The notes under the pieces: model-generated
Database searches by the model: none
What the model saw: only the letters and a program-made list of their open reading frames with translations
Told to the model about the DNA's origin: nothing
Source of the DNA: Thermohahella caldifontis
GTDB taxonomy: Bacteria > Pseudomonadota > Gammaproteobacteria > Pseudomonadales > Oleiphilaceae
Assembly: GCF_041153465.1 (NCBI RefSeq)
Contig: NZ_CP154858.1
Location: 1,364,001-1,428,000 of the forward strand
Length of the DNA stretch: 64,000 nt
Direction of reading: 5' to 3'
Shown: positions 1 to 8,097 of the stretch, piece by piece
Position numbering within the stretch: position 1 is the first letter of the stretch
How the letters are laid out: every line of letters starts with the position of its first letter
Made by a program: the position numbers and the translations under genes

Positions 1-1008
1 CAGCTGCTCGTAGGTGACGCCGATGGCGGCGGCCACCGCGCGGAACTGGGTGCGCAGGAACTCCGAATAGGAACCGCCCACGTCGGCCGGATCGGAGAAC
101 TTGACGTCCTCGCCAGGCTCCAGGATTTGCAGCGTGCCGGGTTCGAGTCCGGCCAGCGCCACGCCGGATGCATCCGCCTCGCCCTCGCCCATGAGGTTGT
201 CCTCCGGGCTCTGGCGGGTGATGAAGCCGGCGAACATGGCGGCGGTCTTCTTGCGCACCAGTTCGGCGTCGTCGTACTGGTCGAGTTCGTTGAGCTTGAC
301 CAGCGCCCTCGAGAGCCAGGGCTCGCCCCGGATCTGTCCCGGCCGCAGGGGTCGAAACAGATGGATGATCTCGGAGGCCGGCACCCGCACGGTTTCCATG
401 TCGGCGCTGCCCGTGGGACTCAGCGCGCCGTCCTCCGGATGGACGCGATAGAGGTGGTAGGCGACGCGCCGGCCCAGCCGGTCGAACTCGATGCCGGCAC
501 GGATCCGGTTGCCGTTGGGCGCCTCCGTGTTCAGCGTCAGCGGCAAATGCTCGGGTTCCAGCAGTTGCAGCTGGAGCGGTACCGACAGGCCGTCCTCGGG
601 GCGGCGCGGGCGCAGCCGCACGAGGCATTCGCCGCCTTCCAGCATGGCCCGGCAGGCGAGCGCCTGCAGGCCGTAGAAGTCGGTGAGCCCCGCGCTGTCC
701 GCCTCCTCAACCCAGGTCCACCACAAGGACTGGATCACCTTGCGTAGCTCGGCGTCATCGACCAGGCTCTGCGGCTTGATGCCGGTGCCGACGGCGTTGG
801 CCACGAAGGCCTCGACGGCGGCGGAGGCCCAGGCGTTGCGGCGCACCAGGTCGCGGGACTTGGCGCGCAGCTCGCTGTTCGTGGCCAGCATGGCGGCCAC
901 CGCGCCCGGATTGCCGGGCGTCCAGACGACACTGCGCCGCCCGCGGCCCGCCGCCTCGTGCACGGGCGGGCCCTTGAGCCGGCTGCGGATGCGCTGAAAC
1001 CAGCCCAT
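1..1008 (-). CDS. Phage portal protein, lambda gpB-type (partial)
   Basis: This would form the dodecameric portal ring through which DNA enters the capsid and to which the head-tail joiner attaches. About 336 residues are visible from the ATG at 1008 and the frame is still open at base 1, so the C-terminus lies outside the window. The N-terminus (MGWFQRIRSRLKG) and the stretch around 'LLEPEHLPL' and 'IIHLFRPLRPGQIRGEPWL' are typical of the lambda portal family (family knowledge). It follows gpW with a one-base gap and belongs to the terminase-gpW-portal packaging block. The family call is firm; the full length is unknown. Confidence 0.88.
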   Translation of the reverse strand, partial: MGWFQRIRSRLKGPPVHEAAGRGRRSVVWTPGNPGAVAAMLATNSELRAKSRDLVRRNAWASAAVEAFVANAVGTGIKPQSLVDDAELRKVIQSLWWTWVEEADSAGLTDFYGLQALACRAMLEGGECLVRLRPRRPEDGLSVPLQLQLLEPEHLPLTLNTEAPNGNRIRAGIEFDRLGRRVAYHLYRVHPEDGALSPTGSADMETVRVPASEIIHLFRPLRPGQIRGEPWLSRALVKLNELDQYDDAELVRKKTAAMFAGFITRQSPEDNLMGEGEADASGVALAGLEPGTLQILEPGEDVKFSDPADVGGSYSEFLRTQFRAVAAAIGVTYEQL

Positions 1009-1009
1009 C

Positions 1010-1216
1010 TCAGAAACCCTTGTCCGTGGTGACGCGGATCTGGCGCACCGGAGTCCGTCCCTGATCTCGGGCCAACTGGGCGTCGATCTCGCGCAGCGCC
1101 GCGCGCAGCTCGGCCACCGAGCGGTACTCCACCGTCTTGTCGCCGAAGGTCACGCGCCGCTCGCCCCGGGCCAGGGCGCGCTCCAGGGCCTCGCGGTCGG
1201 CCTGGGTCCAGGCCAT
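1010..1216 (-). CDS. gpW-like head-tail joining protein
   Basis: A 68-residue protein (MAWTQADREALERALARG...) with the pattern of lambda gpW: a helix, a short beta hairpin around 'RRVTFGDKTVEYRSV', then a second helix. gpW binds the portal after DNA packaging and lets the tail attach. I chose the ATG at 1216 because longer upstream readings overlap the previous gene and have no family support. The size equals lambda gpW, and the position between terminase and portal is the expected one. Confidence 0.8.
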   Translation of the reverse strand: MAWTQADREALERALARGERRVTFGDKTVEYRSVAELRAALREIDAQLARDQGRTPVRQIRVTTDKGF

Positions 1217-1217
1217 C

Positions 1218-1694
1218 TCAGGCGCCCGCCAGCGCGGCCAGTTCCAGCACCAGGTCGGATTGAACCCGGTTGCCGTTCTGGAACACGATTCGAGCAAAGC
1301 GGCCCACCGGCCGGCCCTGCACCGTGAAATAATCGTTGCCGCTGTCGGGTTGGTACCAGGCGACGTTGGCGTCCGGATAGATACCCGCGGCAGGCAACCA
1401 GCGCGTCCCATCCACGGAGGACTGGATCTCCATCGCCTCGTTGCGCGATGCGGTGCCGAGCTTGCGGGCCACCAGCAGGGTGAACGGGTGGGACTCGCCC
1501 AGATCGACCGGATCGGTCGTCGCACTCTCGCCGCGTGGCACACGGCCGGGATGGAATGCCCAGGTCAGCATCCCAGTGGCCGCGCCGCCTGCGGCGTGTG
1601 CTGACAGCAGTCGCCCTTCGACGTCGCAGCGGATCAGCCGCCGCTCGTCTGTGCCGGTGTCCGGGTTGTGGTAGATGCCTTCTATGACGCTCAT
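1218..1694 (-). CDS. Phage hypothetical protein between terminase and gpW
   Basis: A 158-residue protein starting MSVIEGIYHNPDTGTDERRL, two bases after the terminase stop. The C-terminal half ('SSVDGTRWLPAAGIYPDANVAWY', then 'GRFARIVFQNGN') has alternating beta-rich segments that recall carbohydrate-binding or decoration-type beta sandwiches. That is only an impression, and I do not recognise a family. Its place inside the packaging block suggests a virion-associated role, which is inference. Confidence 0.6.
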   Translation of the reverse strand: MSVIEGIYHNPDTGTDERRLIRCDVEGRLLSAHAAGGAATGMLTWAFHPGRVPRGESATTDPVDLGESHPFTLLVARKLGTASRNEAMEIQSSVDGTRWLPAAGIYPDANVAWYQPDSGNDYFTVQGRPVGRFARIVFQNGNRVQSDLVLELAALAGA

Positions 1695-1696
1695 GC

Positions 1697-3595
1697 TCAA
1701 CTCATCCAGGAACTCTTGATGATGGTGCGCCCGCGCGGCCTGCTGCACTTGTCCGGTTTGGGCTCGGTATCGGGCTCCGGCAGAAGCTGGCGTTCCAGCT
1801 CGCGCCAGTGGCGTTCCTCGAAACGGTCGAGCCCGGCGGCGGATGCCGCGGCGCGGGCGTAGACGTAGCAGTCGAGCGCCTCGTTGCGCTCGCGGATCTT
1901 CTGCCACTCGCGCACCGGGTAGCCGTTGCGATTGCGCCGGGTGATCAGTTGCTCGGCGCAGAGCTGCTTGACGAACTCGGCGTCCACCTTGGGCAGATGG
2001 ACGTAGCCCTCCGGATAGCGGATCTCGCCGTCGTCGAGCACCTCCACGCTCTTGCGCAGGTTGTTGTAGAACTCGAGCTTGGCGATACCGCCCGCGACCG
2101 CGAACACCTTGACGCCCCGGCGCAGCTTGCGGCCGCCCAGAGTGACGTCCACCGCCGTCGGGGTGCCGACCAGCGCCGCGCCGCGGGCCACGCCCTTGAC
2201 CGCCATGAGGCGGGCGTCCTTCATGCGGCGCACGAAGGCGTAGGTCTCCTGGGTGGCGAAGCCGGTGTCGATGGCGAACCGGGTCAGCGGCAGGCGGGCG
2301 CCGCTCTCGTGGGTCCAGGTCTCGGCGAGCATCTCGGCCAGTCGCTTCCAGACCGCGTCGCGGGCGGTGTCGCCCATGAGCACCCGGTGCTCGACGAGCC
2401 AGGACTCCTTGCCGCGGCCGAAGGCCCAGACCGAGGCCTCGATGCGGTCCTTCTGCACGTCGGCGCCGCCCACCAGCAGCAGACCGCCGGCGGGAACGGT
2501 GCCCAGCGGATAGGCCTCGCGCCGCTCCAGCAGGCGCTCCCAGTCGGGCGCCTCGCCTTCCTCCACCCAGACCTCGCCCAGTTCGGTGTTCTTGAACGCC
2601 TTGAGCCGGGTGGCCGAGCCCTGCGCCGCCTCCCAGGCCGCGGCGATGTCGGCCCAGGAGCGCCAGCCCAGGGGGCTGTAGAGCGAGGACAGGTGAAAGC
2701 CCACGGTCTTGCCCGCGTTCTCAGGCTTGGTTGCCCGCCACTCGCCGTGCTCGAGCATCCAGGTCTTGTGCAACTCGGCGATGGCCTCCTCGCAGGCCTC
2801 GCAGACGTAGCGAACCGTCTGCGGCTCGCCCCACTGCCAGCGCAGCTGCTCGAAGCGCAGCCATTGCCTGTGGCCGCAGTGTGGACAGGGCACGAAATAA
2901 CGGCGTTGGTCGGAGGCCTCGAACTCCCGCTCGATGGGGCTTGCCCCCGCCACGGTGGGGGTGGAGACGATGAAGATCTTGCGCCGGGCGAAGGTGCGCG
3001 TGCGCGCCTCTGCCAGGCGGATGGCGTCGCCTTCGCCCTCGACGTCCGCGGGATAGCCGTCCACCTCGTCGAGAAAGAGGTAGCGCACCGGCATCGAGCG
3101 CAGCCCCACCGCGCTGTTGGCGCCGGTCATCACCAGCACACCGCCGCGGAATTCCTTGGCCAGAACCGTGTTGCCGGCATCGCGGGATCGGGACGGCGCG
3201 ATGCGTTCGGAGAGCGCCGGCGACTCCTCGATCAGCGGATCGATGCGCTGCCTGGAGTTGCGCTTGGCCATCTCCACGGTGGGCGAGACGGCCATCATCG
3301 GCCCCGGGGCCAGATGGATGCAGTAGCCGATCCAGTTGTTGCCGCACTCGGTGCCGCCCACCTGCGCGCCCTTCATGAACACCACCCGCTCGGCAGGCGA
3401 GGACGGCGAGAGACAGTCCATGATCTCCTTGAGATAGGGCGTGCGCCGGGTGGACCAGCGCCCCGGCTCGGAGGCCGACTTGGACGAGAGCATCCGGTAG
3501 CGGTCGGCCCACTCGGAGACGGTGAGCAATGGGTCGGGCGTCAGTCCCTCGCGCCAGGCGCGTTCGATGGCCTCGGCGCCTTCATAATCGAACAC
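1697..3595 (-). CDS. Phage terminase large subunit, GpA family
   Basis: This is the packaging motor: an ATPase that pumps DNA into the prohead and a nuclease that cuts the concatemer. The 632-residue protein has a deviant Walker A (MKGAQVGGTE, about residues 74-83), Walker B (YLFLDEVDGYP, about 172-182), a four-cysteine cluster (CPHC near 237 and CEAC near 268) and a C-terminal nuclease region. This matches the lambda gpA family in size and order. The start is GTG at 3595, nine bases after the small-subunit stop, so the pair is probably co-translated. Confidence 0.93.
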   Translation of the reverse strand: MFDYEGAEAIERAWREGLTPDPLLTVSEWADRYRMLSSKSASEPGRWSTRRTPYLKEIMDCLSPSSPAERVVFMKGAQVGGTECGNNWIGYCIHLAPGPMMAVSPTVEMAKRNSRQRIDPLIEESPALSERIAPSRSRDAGNTVLAKEFRGGVLVMTGANSAVGLRSMPVRYLFLDEVDGYPADVEGEGDAIRLAEARTRTFARRKIFIVSTPTVAGASPIEREFEASDQRRYFVPCPHCGHRQWLRFEQLRWQWGEPQTVRYVCEACEEAIAELHKTWMLEHGEWRATKPENAGKTVGFHLSSLYSPLGWRSWADIAAAWEAAQGSATRLKAFKNTELGEVWVEEGEAPDWERLLERREAYPLGTVPAGGLLLVGGADVQKDRIEASVWAFGRGKESWLVEHRVLMGDTARDAVWKRLAEMLAETWTHESGARLPLTRFAIDTGFATQETYAFVRRMKDARLMAVKGVARGAALVGTPTAVDVTLGGRKLRRGVKVFAVAGGIAKLEFYNNLRKSVEVLDDGEIRYPEGYVHLPKVDAEFVKQLCAEQLITRRNRNGYPVREWQKIRERNEALDCYVYARAAASAAGLDRFEERHWRELERQLLPEPDTEPKPDKCSRPRGRTIIKSSWMS

Positions 3596-3603
3596 GGCGC
3601 ATG

Positions 3604-4143
3604 TCAGTCCACCCTGGGGGCGGGATCCCCGAGTTCCTCGAGATGCCGGCGCACCTCGCGCTCGAGCATCACGTGCAGGGTATGGGCGTCCACGCCCAGC
3701 TCCGCCGCCATCTGGCTCGAAACCCGGGCGGGCCAGTTGAGCCAGGCGTCGCGCTCGGCCCGCGCCAGCTTGAAGACATGGGCGAGCGCCTTGGCCCGGT
3801 CCACCAGCTCCCCCTTGAGGCGGGCGAGCCGGACCTTGGCGGTCTGGGCCTTGAGCACCTCGTTGGCGGTGCGTGCTTGCAACAGCGTCGTGCCGCCCGA
3901 GGGCAGTGCCGACTCGCCCGTGGCCTCGCGCACGGCGTTGACGGCATCGATAGGCACTGCCTTTTGTTGGCGTTGCCTGCGCTGCTGGGCGCTATCGGTA
4001 TTGGTCGCCCACTCGGCGTCCGCCTTTTGCGGGTCGATGGTCCCGTCCGGCTCGGGCGTGATGCGCCCGGTCTTGATCGCCTTGCGCACGGCGGCGTCGG
4101 AGACGCCCCGGTGGCGGGCATAGGCGCGGATCGAGATACCCAT
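3604..4143 (-). CDS. Phage terminase small subunit (Nu1-like)
   Basis: A 179-residue DNA-recognition partner of the terminase. The N-terminus 'YARHRGVSDAAVRKAIKTGRI' is a winged helix-turn-helix like Nu1, which binds cos sites. The middle is a charged helix (residues about 85-125, 'EVLKAQTAKVRLARLKGELVD') likely to mediate assembly. It sits directly upstream of the large subunit on the same strand. Its start at 4143 faces a divergent plus-strand cassette across about 110 bp, so a promoter for the packaging genes probably lies in that gap, although I see no clear boxes. Confidence 0.82.
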   Translation of the reverse strand: MGISIRAYARHRGVSDAAVRKAIKTGRITPEPDGTIDPQKADAEWATNTDSAQQRRQRQQKAVPIDAVNAVREATGESALPSGGTTLLQARTANEVLKAQTAKVRLARLKGELVDRAKALAHVFKLARAERDAWLNWPARVSSQMAAELGVDAHTLHVMLEREVRRHLEELGDPAPRVD

Positions 4144-4252
4144 CGTGCATCCTATTGATCAAGAAGGAAAATTGTTCGGAATAGGACTTGATAAGCGGGC
4201 CGAATGAAGCGTTCATCAGGGTATCGCAACGATCAATCGAAAGGAGCCAACG

Positions 4253-4612
4253 ATGACCGCTACCCACCCGATTCCCGCCACCCGCAACGAAGGCTGGGGC
4301 TTCTACGGCACCCTAGGCGAGCACGCCGCAGAGGCCTGGCCGCTCGCGATTCATACCATCTCGAATGCCACCGGCCAGCCACCGGAGTCGGTACGGGCCT
4401 TCCTCGACAGCCGTATCGGGCGCCACTTCGCGGACGAGGTACTGAACTACCGGCACGCCGGCCACGACCTCGCCACGGCGATCGAGGCGGCCACCCGAAA
4501 GTGGATGACCTGGACGATCGGTCGCCGTACCAGCCGCGACAACGGGATCCCGCGCGGCCTGCCATACCTGACAGGCTTCGTGATCCACACCGAAATCATC
4601 CACGACGACTGA
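4253..4612 (+). CDS. Hypothetical protein in plus-strand prophage cassette
   Basis: A 119-residue protein (MTATHPIPATRNEGWGFYGT...). An AAAGGAG ribosome site lies 6-7 bases before the ATG. It has no signal peptide or membrane helix. The sequence mixes 'ATRNEGWGFYGTL' with a helical middle and resembles small accessory proteins found next to DUF3489 genes in proteobacterial mobile elements. I do not know a function. It is transcribed against the surrounding prophage genes and is followed after 15 bp by the DUF3489 gene, so the two form a small moron-like unit. Confidence 0.62.
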   Translation: MTATHPIPATRNEGWGFYGTLGEHAAEAWPLAIHTISNATGQPPESVRAFLDSRIGRHFADEVLNYRHAGHDLATAIEAATRKWMTWTIGRRTSRDNGIPRGLPYLTGFVIHTEIIHDD

Positions 4613-4627
4613 CAGGAGGACAGACCA

Positions 4628-5047
4628 ATGAAACTCACCACCACCCAGGAACGCATCCTTCACGCCGCCGCCGGACGCCCCAGCGGCGACATCGAGCCGC
4701 TGCCGCCCAATGTGAACGCCGGCATCCGCCAGCGGGTGATCGACGGCCTGCTTAAGCGCGGACTGATCGAATTCAAAGGCGGCTACCACCGCATCAGCGC
4801 GGCCGGCTTTGAGGCCATCGGCAAGGCACCGCGCCCGGGAAGCTACCGGATCGGCACCAAGCAGGCACGGATGATCGAGCTGATGCGCCGGCCCGAGGGC
4901 GCCAGTATCGACGAGATCGCCCGGGAGACCGGCTGGCTGCCCCACACGGTGCGCGGCACCATGACCAATGCGCTCAAGAAGCGCCTCGGGATGACCATCG
5001 TCTCGCACAAGATTGATGGCCAGCCGCGTCGTTACCGGATCGCCTGA
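4628..5047 (+). CDS. DUF3489 domain protein, winged-helix-like
   Basis: A 139-residue protein. The C-terminal half (about residues 75-139, 'RIGTKQARMIELMRRPEGAS' onwards) is the DUF3489 pattern: a predicted winged helix with the signature 'ARETGWLPHTVRGT' and 'KKRLG'. The N-terminal half ('LTTTQERILHAAAGRP') looks like a second helix-turn-helix. DNA binding is likely by fold, but no target is known. A GGAGGA site precedes the ATG, and the gene ends four bases before the convergent methylase stop. Confidence 0.78.
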   Translation: MKLTTTQERILHAAAGRPSGDIEPLPPNVNAGIRQRVIDGLLKRGLIEFKGGYHRISAAGFEAIGKAPRPGSYRIGTKQARMIELMRRPEGASIDEIARETGWLPHTVRGTMTNALKKRLGMTIVSHKIDGQPRRYRIA

Positions 5048-5050
5048 TCC

Positions 5051-6349
5051 TCAAGTCTCAACGGACTCGGGCGCCTCAGCGGGCGCCCGGGTTTCCTGTT
5101 CTTCGTCACCGATCCGTTCGGCGGCCGCGGCGGAGAAGCTTTGGCCACTGCCCTCGAGCAGGGCCTCGTTGCCCGTGTACTCCTGCCAGCGCCGCACAAT
5201 CACGTCCACGTACCTGGGATCGAGTTCAATGAGGCGGGCGCGACGTCCCGACTTCTCGCAGGCGATCAGGGTCGAGCCCGATCCGCCGAAGGGATCGAGC
5301 ACGATGTCCCGCGACTTGGAGGAGTTGCGCACCGCACGCTCGACCAGCTCCACCGGCTTCATGGTGGGATGCAGGTCGTTTTTGGCCGGCTTGTTGAAGA
5401 ACCAGACATCGCCCTGGTCCCGTGCGCCGCACCAGTAGTGCTCGTTGCCCTCCCGCCAGCCATAGAGGATGGGCTCGTACTGGCGCTGATAATCGGAACG
5501 GCCTAAGGTGAAGGTGTTCTTGGCCCAGATGACGAAGGTGGACCAGCGGCCGCCGGCAGCACGAAAGGCCGCCTGCAAGGTATCCAGTTCCGAGGACGAC
5601 ATGGCGATGTAAACGGCGCCCTTCGTCACCTCGAGCAGATGCTTGCAAGCCGTCTGCAGAAAGGCGCCAAAGTCGTTTCCTAAATTGTCGTTCAGGATCG
5701 GCCGGTTCTTGCCGCGCAGCTTGTCCTTGGGGCTGTTGGCGTAGTTGACGTTGTACGGCGGATCAGTGAAGGCCATGTCGGCCAGCTCATCGCCCAGCAA
5801 CGCCCGGTAGTCGGAGGCACGGGTGGCGTCGCCGCACAGGACCTTGTGGCTGCCCAGCAACCACAGGTCTCCGGGACGGGAGACGACACGCTCCTCCGGC
5901 TCGGGCACCGCGTCGTCGTCGGTGAGGCCGGCGGTGTCCGTCTCTGGGGCCTCGAGCAGCTGCGCCAGTTCGTCCGGGTCGAAGCCGATCAGGCTGAGAT
6001 CGAAATCCTCCAGCTGCAGTTCGCCCAGCTCCTGACGCAGCAGTTCATCGTTCCAGCCGGCATTCTCGGCCAGCTTGTTGTCGGCGATGGTCAGCGCCCG
6101 ACGCTGCGCGTCAGTCAGATGCGCAAGCCGGATGACCGGCACCTCATCGAGCCCCAGCTCGCGCGCCGCCAGCAGTCGCCCGTGGCCCGCGATGAGGGTT
6201 CCGTCCGCGTCGATGAGCACCGGGTTCACGAACCCAAACTCGGCGATCGAAGCGGCGATCTGCGCCACCTGCTCCTCGGAGTGGGTGCGCGCGTTGCGGG
6301 CATAGGGCGTCAGCGCCTCGACGGGGAGGCGCTCGATGTTCAGATCCAT
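5051..6349 (-). CDS. ParB-like domain fused to N6-adenine DNA methyltransferase
   Basis: A 432-residue protein. Residues about 1-110 are a ParB/Srx-like domain with the 'AGHGRLLAA' box (about 54-62). Residues about 160-420 are a DNA methylase with DPPY (196-199) before FGGSG (354-358), the motif order of beta-class amino-methyltransferases. DPPY points to adenine methylation. Phages use such enzymes to protect their DNA from host restriction or to regulate it; no cognate restriction gene is visible. I chose the ATG at 6349, where the domain starts (MDLNIERLPVEALTPY). Longer upstream reading runs through a structured non-coding gap. Confidence 0.88.
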   Translation of the reverse strand: MDLNIERLPVEALTPYARNARTHSEEQVAQIAASIAEFGFVNPVLIDADGTLIAGHGRLLAARELGLDEVPVIRLAHLTDAQRRALTIADNKLAENAGWNDELLRQELGELQLEDFDLSLIGFDPDELAQLLEAPETDTAGLTDDDAVPEPEERVVSRPGDLWLLGSHKVLCGDATRASDYRALLGDELADMAFTDPPYNVNYANSPKDKLRGKNRPILNDNLGNDFGAFLQTACKHLLEVTKGAVYIAMSSSELDTLQAAFRAAGGRWSTFVIWAKNTFTLGRSDYQRQYEPILYGWREGNEHYWCGARDQGDVWFFNKPAKNDLHPTMKPVELVERAVRNSSKSRDIVLDPFGGSGSTLIACEKSGRRARLIELDPRYVDVIVRRWQEYTGNEALLEGSGQSFSAAAAERIGDEEQETRAPAEAPESVET

Positions 6350-6490
6350 GGTGATTGCGTGCGAACCTCGGGTGAGAACCGCGAACCCGGTTTTTCGGGG
6401 TGACGCTGGCAAAACGCCGCGCCTCCGCCCCCCGCAGGGCTCAGCGGCCAGGAAGGACCCGCAGGTGACGACAACGGTTGGCAGGGGGTG

Positions 6491-6524
6491 AAAACAACGA
6501 GGGCCCGGGAGAATCCCCGAGCCC
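6491..6524 (-). terminator. GC hairpin with short T-rich tail
   Basis: On the minus strand, bases 6524-6501 form a strong hairpin of about 10 pairs (GGGCTCGGGG / TCCCGGGCCC, loop ATTC) followed by TCGTTGTTTT. It lies in the 304-bp non-coding gap 6350-6653 between the DUF6362 gene and the methylase, where it could stop or attenuate early transcription. The gap also holds two direct copies of CTAGCGCAA at 6547-6555 and 6558-6566 (11-bp period). I see nothing else in it. Confidence 0.5.
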
Positions 6525-6653
6525 CGAACGCGCTTTGCTCGCGATGCTAGCGCAATCCTAGCGCAAAATCGGCGAAAGTGTTGCAGCCTGAAACGGGTGC
6601 GGGTTTCGCAGTGTTGCGCACCGGTTCGCGGCGGCTCGAAGCGAGCCACAACT

Positions 6654-7058
6654 TCACGCAATCTCACTTGCACGAATGGGTGTAGCCGTGGCATTCAGGC
6701 GACCCACTACCACGGCCAAGGCCCGCTGCCAACGCCGCCAGGCGGTGGTGCGATCGCAGCCGATTCGGCGGCAGATGTCGCGCCAGCGCCATCCTTCTGC
6801 GCGCATCCAGACCAGATGGCGTTCCTCCTCGCCGAGCCACAACACCCAGCGCATGGTTTCCTCCATGCGGTCGATGGCGGCCGGGTCCGGCGGGAAGCGG
6901 TAGTACGCATCCTCGCCGGAGAAGGTCTCCCACGGCTGGCGCAGGATGGCTGGCCAGGTGTTGAAATAGCCCTGCACCCGGACGGGCGGCAGACGATGGG
7001 CCGTCTGTGCCGCTTCGCGGAACCGCTCGGCCACCTGCTCGATGGTCCACTCAGCCAT
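6654..7058 (-). CDS. DUF6362-type phage protein
   Basis: A 134-residue protein from the ATG at 7058, preceded by a GGGAGG site at good spacing. The C-terminal half has a helix-turn-helix pattern ('RAEGWRWRDICRRIGCDRTTAWRRW'), and an acidic-aromatic segment 'WLGEEERHLVWM' precedes it. This is the DUF6362 family seen in replication blocks of proteobacterial prophages (family knowledge). DNA binding is likely; the role is unknown. Its start overlaps the end of the next upstream gene by 8 bp. Confidence 0.72.
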   Translation of the reverse strand: MAEWTIEQVAERFREAAQTAHRLPPVRVQGYFNTWPAILRQPWETFSGEDAYYRFPPDPAAIDRMEETMRWVLWLGEEERHLVWMRAEGWRWRDICRRIGCDRTTAWRRWQRALAVVVGRLNATATPIRASEIA

Positions 7059-7350
7059 GGTCCACCTCCCGCCGGTCGCTCCCGCCATCCCTGGCTTCCG
7101 CGACACTCGGGCGTCCCGGCCGTCGACCGTAGAGCCGTTCCCCGATGCGCCGGATGAACTCCCGCTCGATCCAGTCGAGCCGTTCGTCCTCGGGCGAGAT
7201 CACCAGGATGCCCTGTTCACGCCAGCCCTCGCGCTTGATGGCCTCGGGGTCGGCACGGTCGGGTTGCAGGCGTCCCAGGGGACAGCGGTAGTGAGGATTG
7301 GGGGCGCTGCTCGCTTTGCGGTCCAAATTCGTTCCCGACGAATTTGTCAT
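7051..7350 (-). CDS. Small phage hypothetical protein
   Basis: A 99-residue protein (MTNSSGTNLDRKASSAPNPH...). The middle segment 'EDERLDWIEREFIRRIGERLYG' is helical and charged, and the C-terminus is rich in Arg and Asp. The ATG at 7350 forms an ATGA overlap with the RuvC-like gene stop, and its own stop overlaps the DUF6362 start. These couplings are the main support for it being real. I do not recognise a function. Confidence 0.6.
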   Translation of the reverse strand: MTNSSGTNLDRKASSAPNPHYRCPLGRLQPDRADPEAIKREGWREQGILVISPEDERLDWIEREFIRRIGERLYGRRPGRPSVAEARDGGSDRREVDHG

Positions 7351-7820
7351 GGCGTCACCTCCTGCTGCACCATGACCCAGAGCAGCAGCGCGATGGCGTC
7401 CGCCTCGTTGTCGTCGGCCGGCTGGAATCCCCGGGCCTGCACCGCGGCGATCACGTCCCGCTTGCCCGCGTTGCCACGGCCTGTGGCGTGCTTCTTGATC
7501 GTGCCCACCGGCACGCCCTGGTACGGGATGCGCTGGTGCTCGCACCAGGCGGTCAGCTGCCCCAGGAAACCGCCGTAGGCGTGGGCGGCATCCACGCCTG
7601 CATGGCGGCGCACTTCCTCGAAGTAGATCGCCTCGATCGGGCCAACGGCGGCCTTCAGGTTCTCCAGCCAGCGTCGGAAGCGGAGGTAACGCATGCCGCC
7701 GCCTTCGAAGCGCCCAGGCCGGAAGGACTCGGTGCCACTGGTGATGCGGCCCTCGGGGGTGCGGACCGCCCAGCCCGTCCGGGTGCCGAGGTCGAGTGCC
7801 AACAGAGTCGCGTCAGCCAT
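7347..7820 (-). CDS. RuvC-like Holliday junction resolvase
   Basis: A 157-residue RNase-H-fold nuclease expected to resolve recombination or replication junctions before packaging. The acidic residues sit in the RuvC pattern: Asp in 'LALDLGTRTGWAV' near the N-terminus, Glu in 'IYFEEV', and a final Asp pair in 'DNEADAIALL'. I chose the ATG at 7820 because GGAGG lies five bases upstream; a GTG six bases earlier is possible. It sits between the zinc-ribbon gene and a coupled small gene in the replication operon. Confidence 0.82.
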   Translation of the reverse strand: MADATLLALDLGTRTGWAVRTPEGRITSGTESFRPGRFEGGGMRYLRFRRWLENLKAAVGPIEAIYFEEVRRHAGVDAAHAYGGFLGQLTAWCEHQRIPYQGVPVGTIKKHATGRGNAGKRDVIAAVQARGFQPADDNEADAIALLLWVMVQQEVTP

Positions 7821-8097
7821 GGACACCTCCCCGGCGGTATGCCCTGCGCTTGCCGTCCACCGGGACGCCGGGCCAGCGATGACGTGGACAACGGCGAGTG
7901 AGATGTTTGGTTACAAGCCCCGACGTCGTCGTGAAGGATGCGCCACATTCCGGGCATTGGCTCCGCCAAATGAGAATGACCGAGAGCGTCCCGTCACAGC
8001 GCCGGTGCGGCTCCGACCCGATCAGCTCATAGCGCTGGCCTCGATACCGGATGGCTTTTCCTGCCATCGGGGCCACGCGAAAGTTGACGGCATCCAT
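7813..8097 (-). CDS. Small zinc-ribbon-like phage protein
   Basis: A 94-residue protein beginning MDAVNFRVAPMAGKAIRYRG. Cys residues in 'QCPECGASF' and 'RRCP' plus His in 'KHLTRRCPRH' could bind zinc, and the C-terminus is strongly basic. The start at 8097 overlaps the previous stop as TGATG, with GGGAGG about eight bases upstream, so it is translationally coupled. The function is unknown; nucleic acid binding is a reasonable guess. Confidence 0.62.
   Translation of the reverse strand: MDAVNFRVAPMAGKAIRYRGQRYELIGSEPHRRCDGTLSVILIWRSQCPECGASFTTTSGLVTKHLTRRCPRHRWPGVPVDGKRRAYRRGGVHG

Noticed and set aside
1808..4123. A 771-codon open frame on the plus strand across the terminase genes
   Set aside because: It is antisense to clearly conserved terminase sequence and has His/Gly/Ala-rich shadow composition typical of high-GC DNA.
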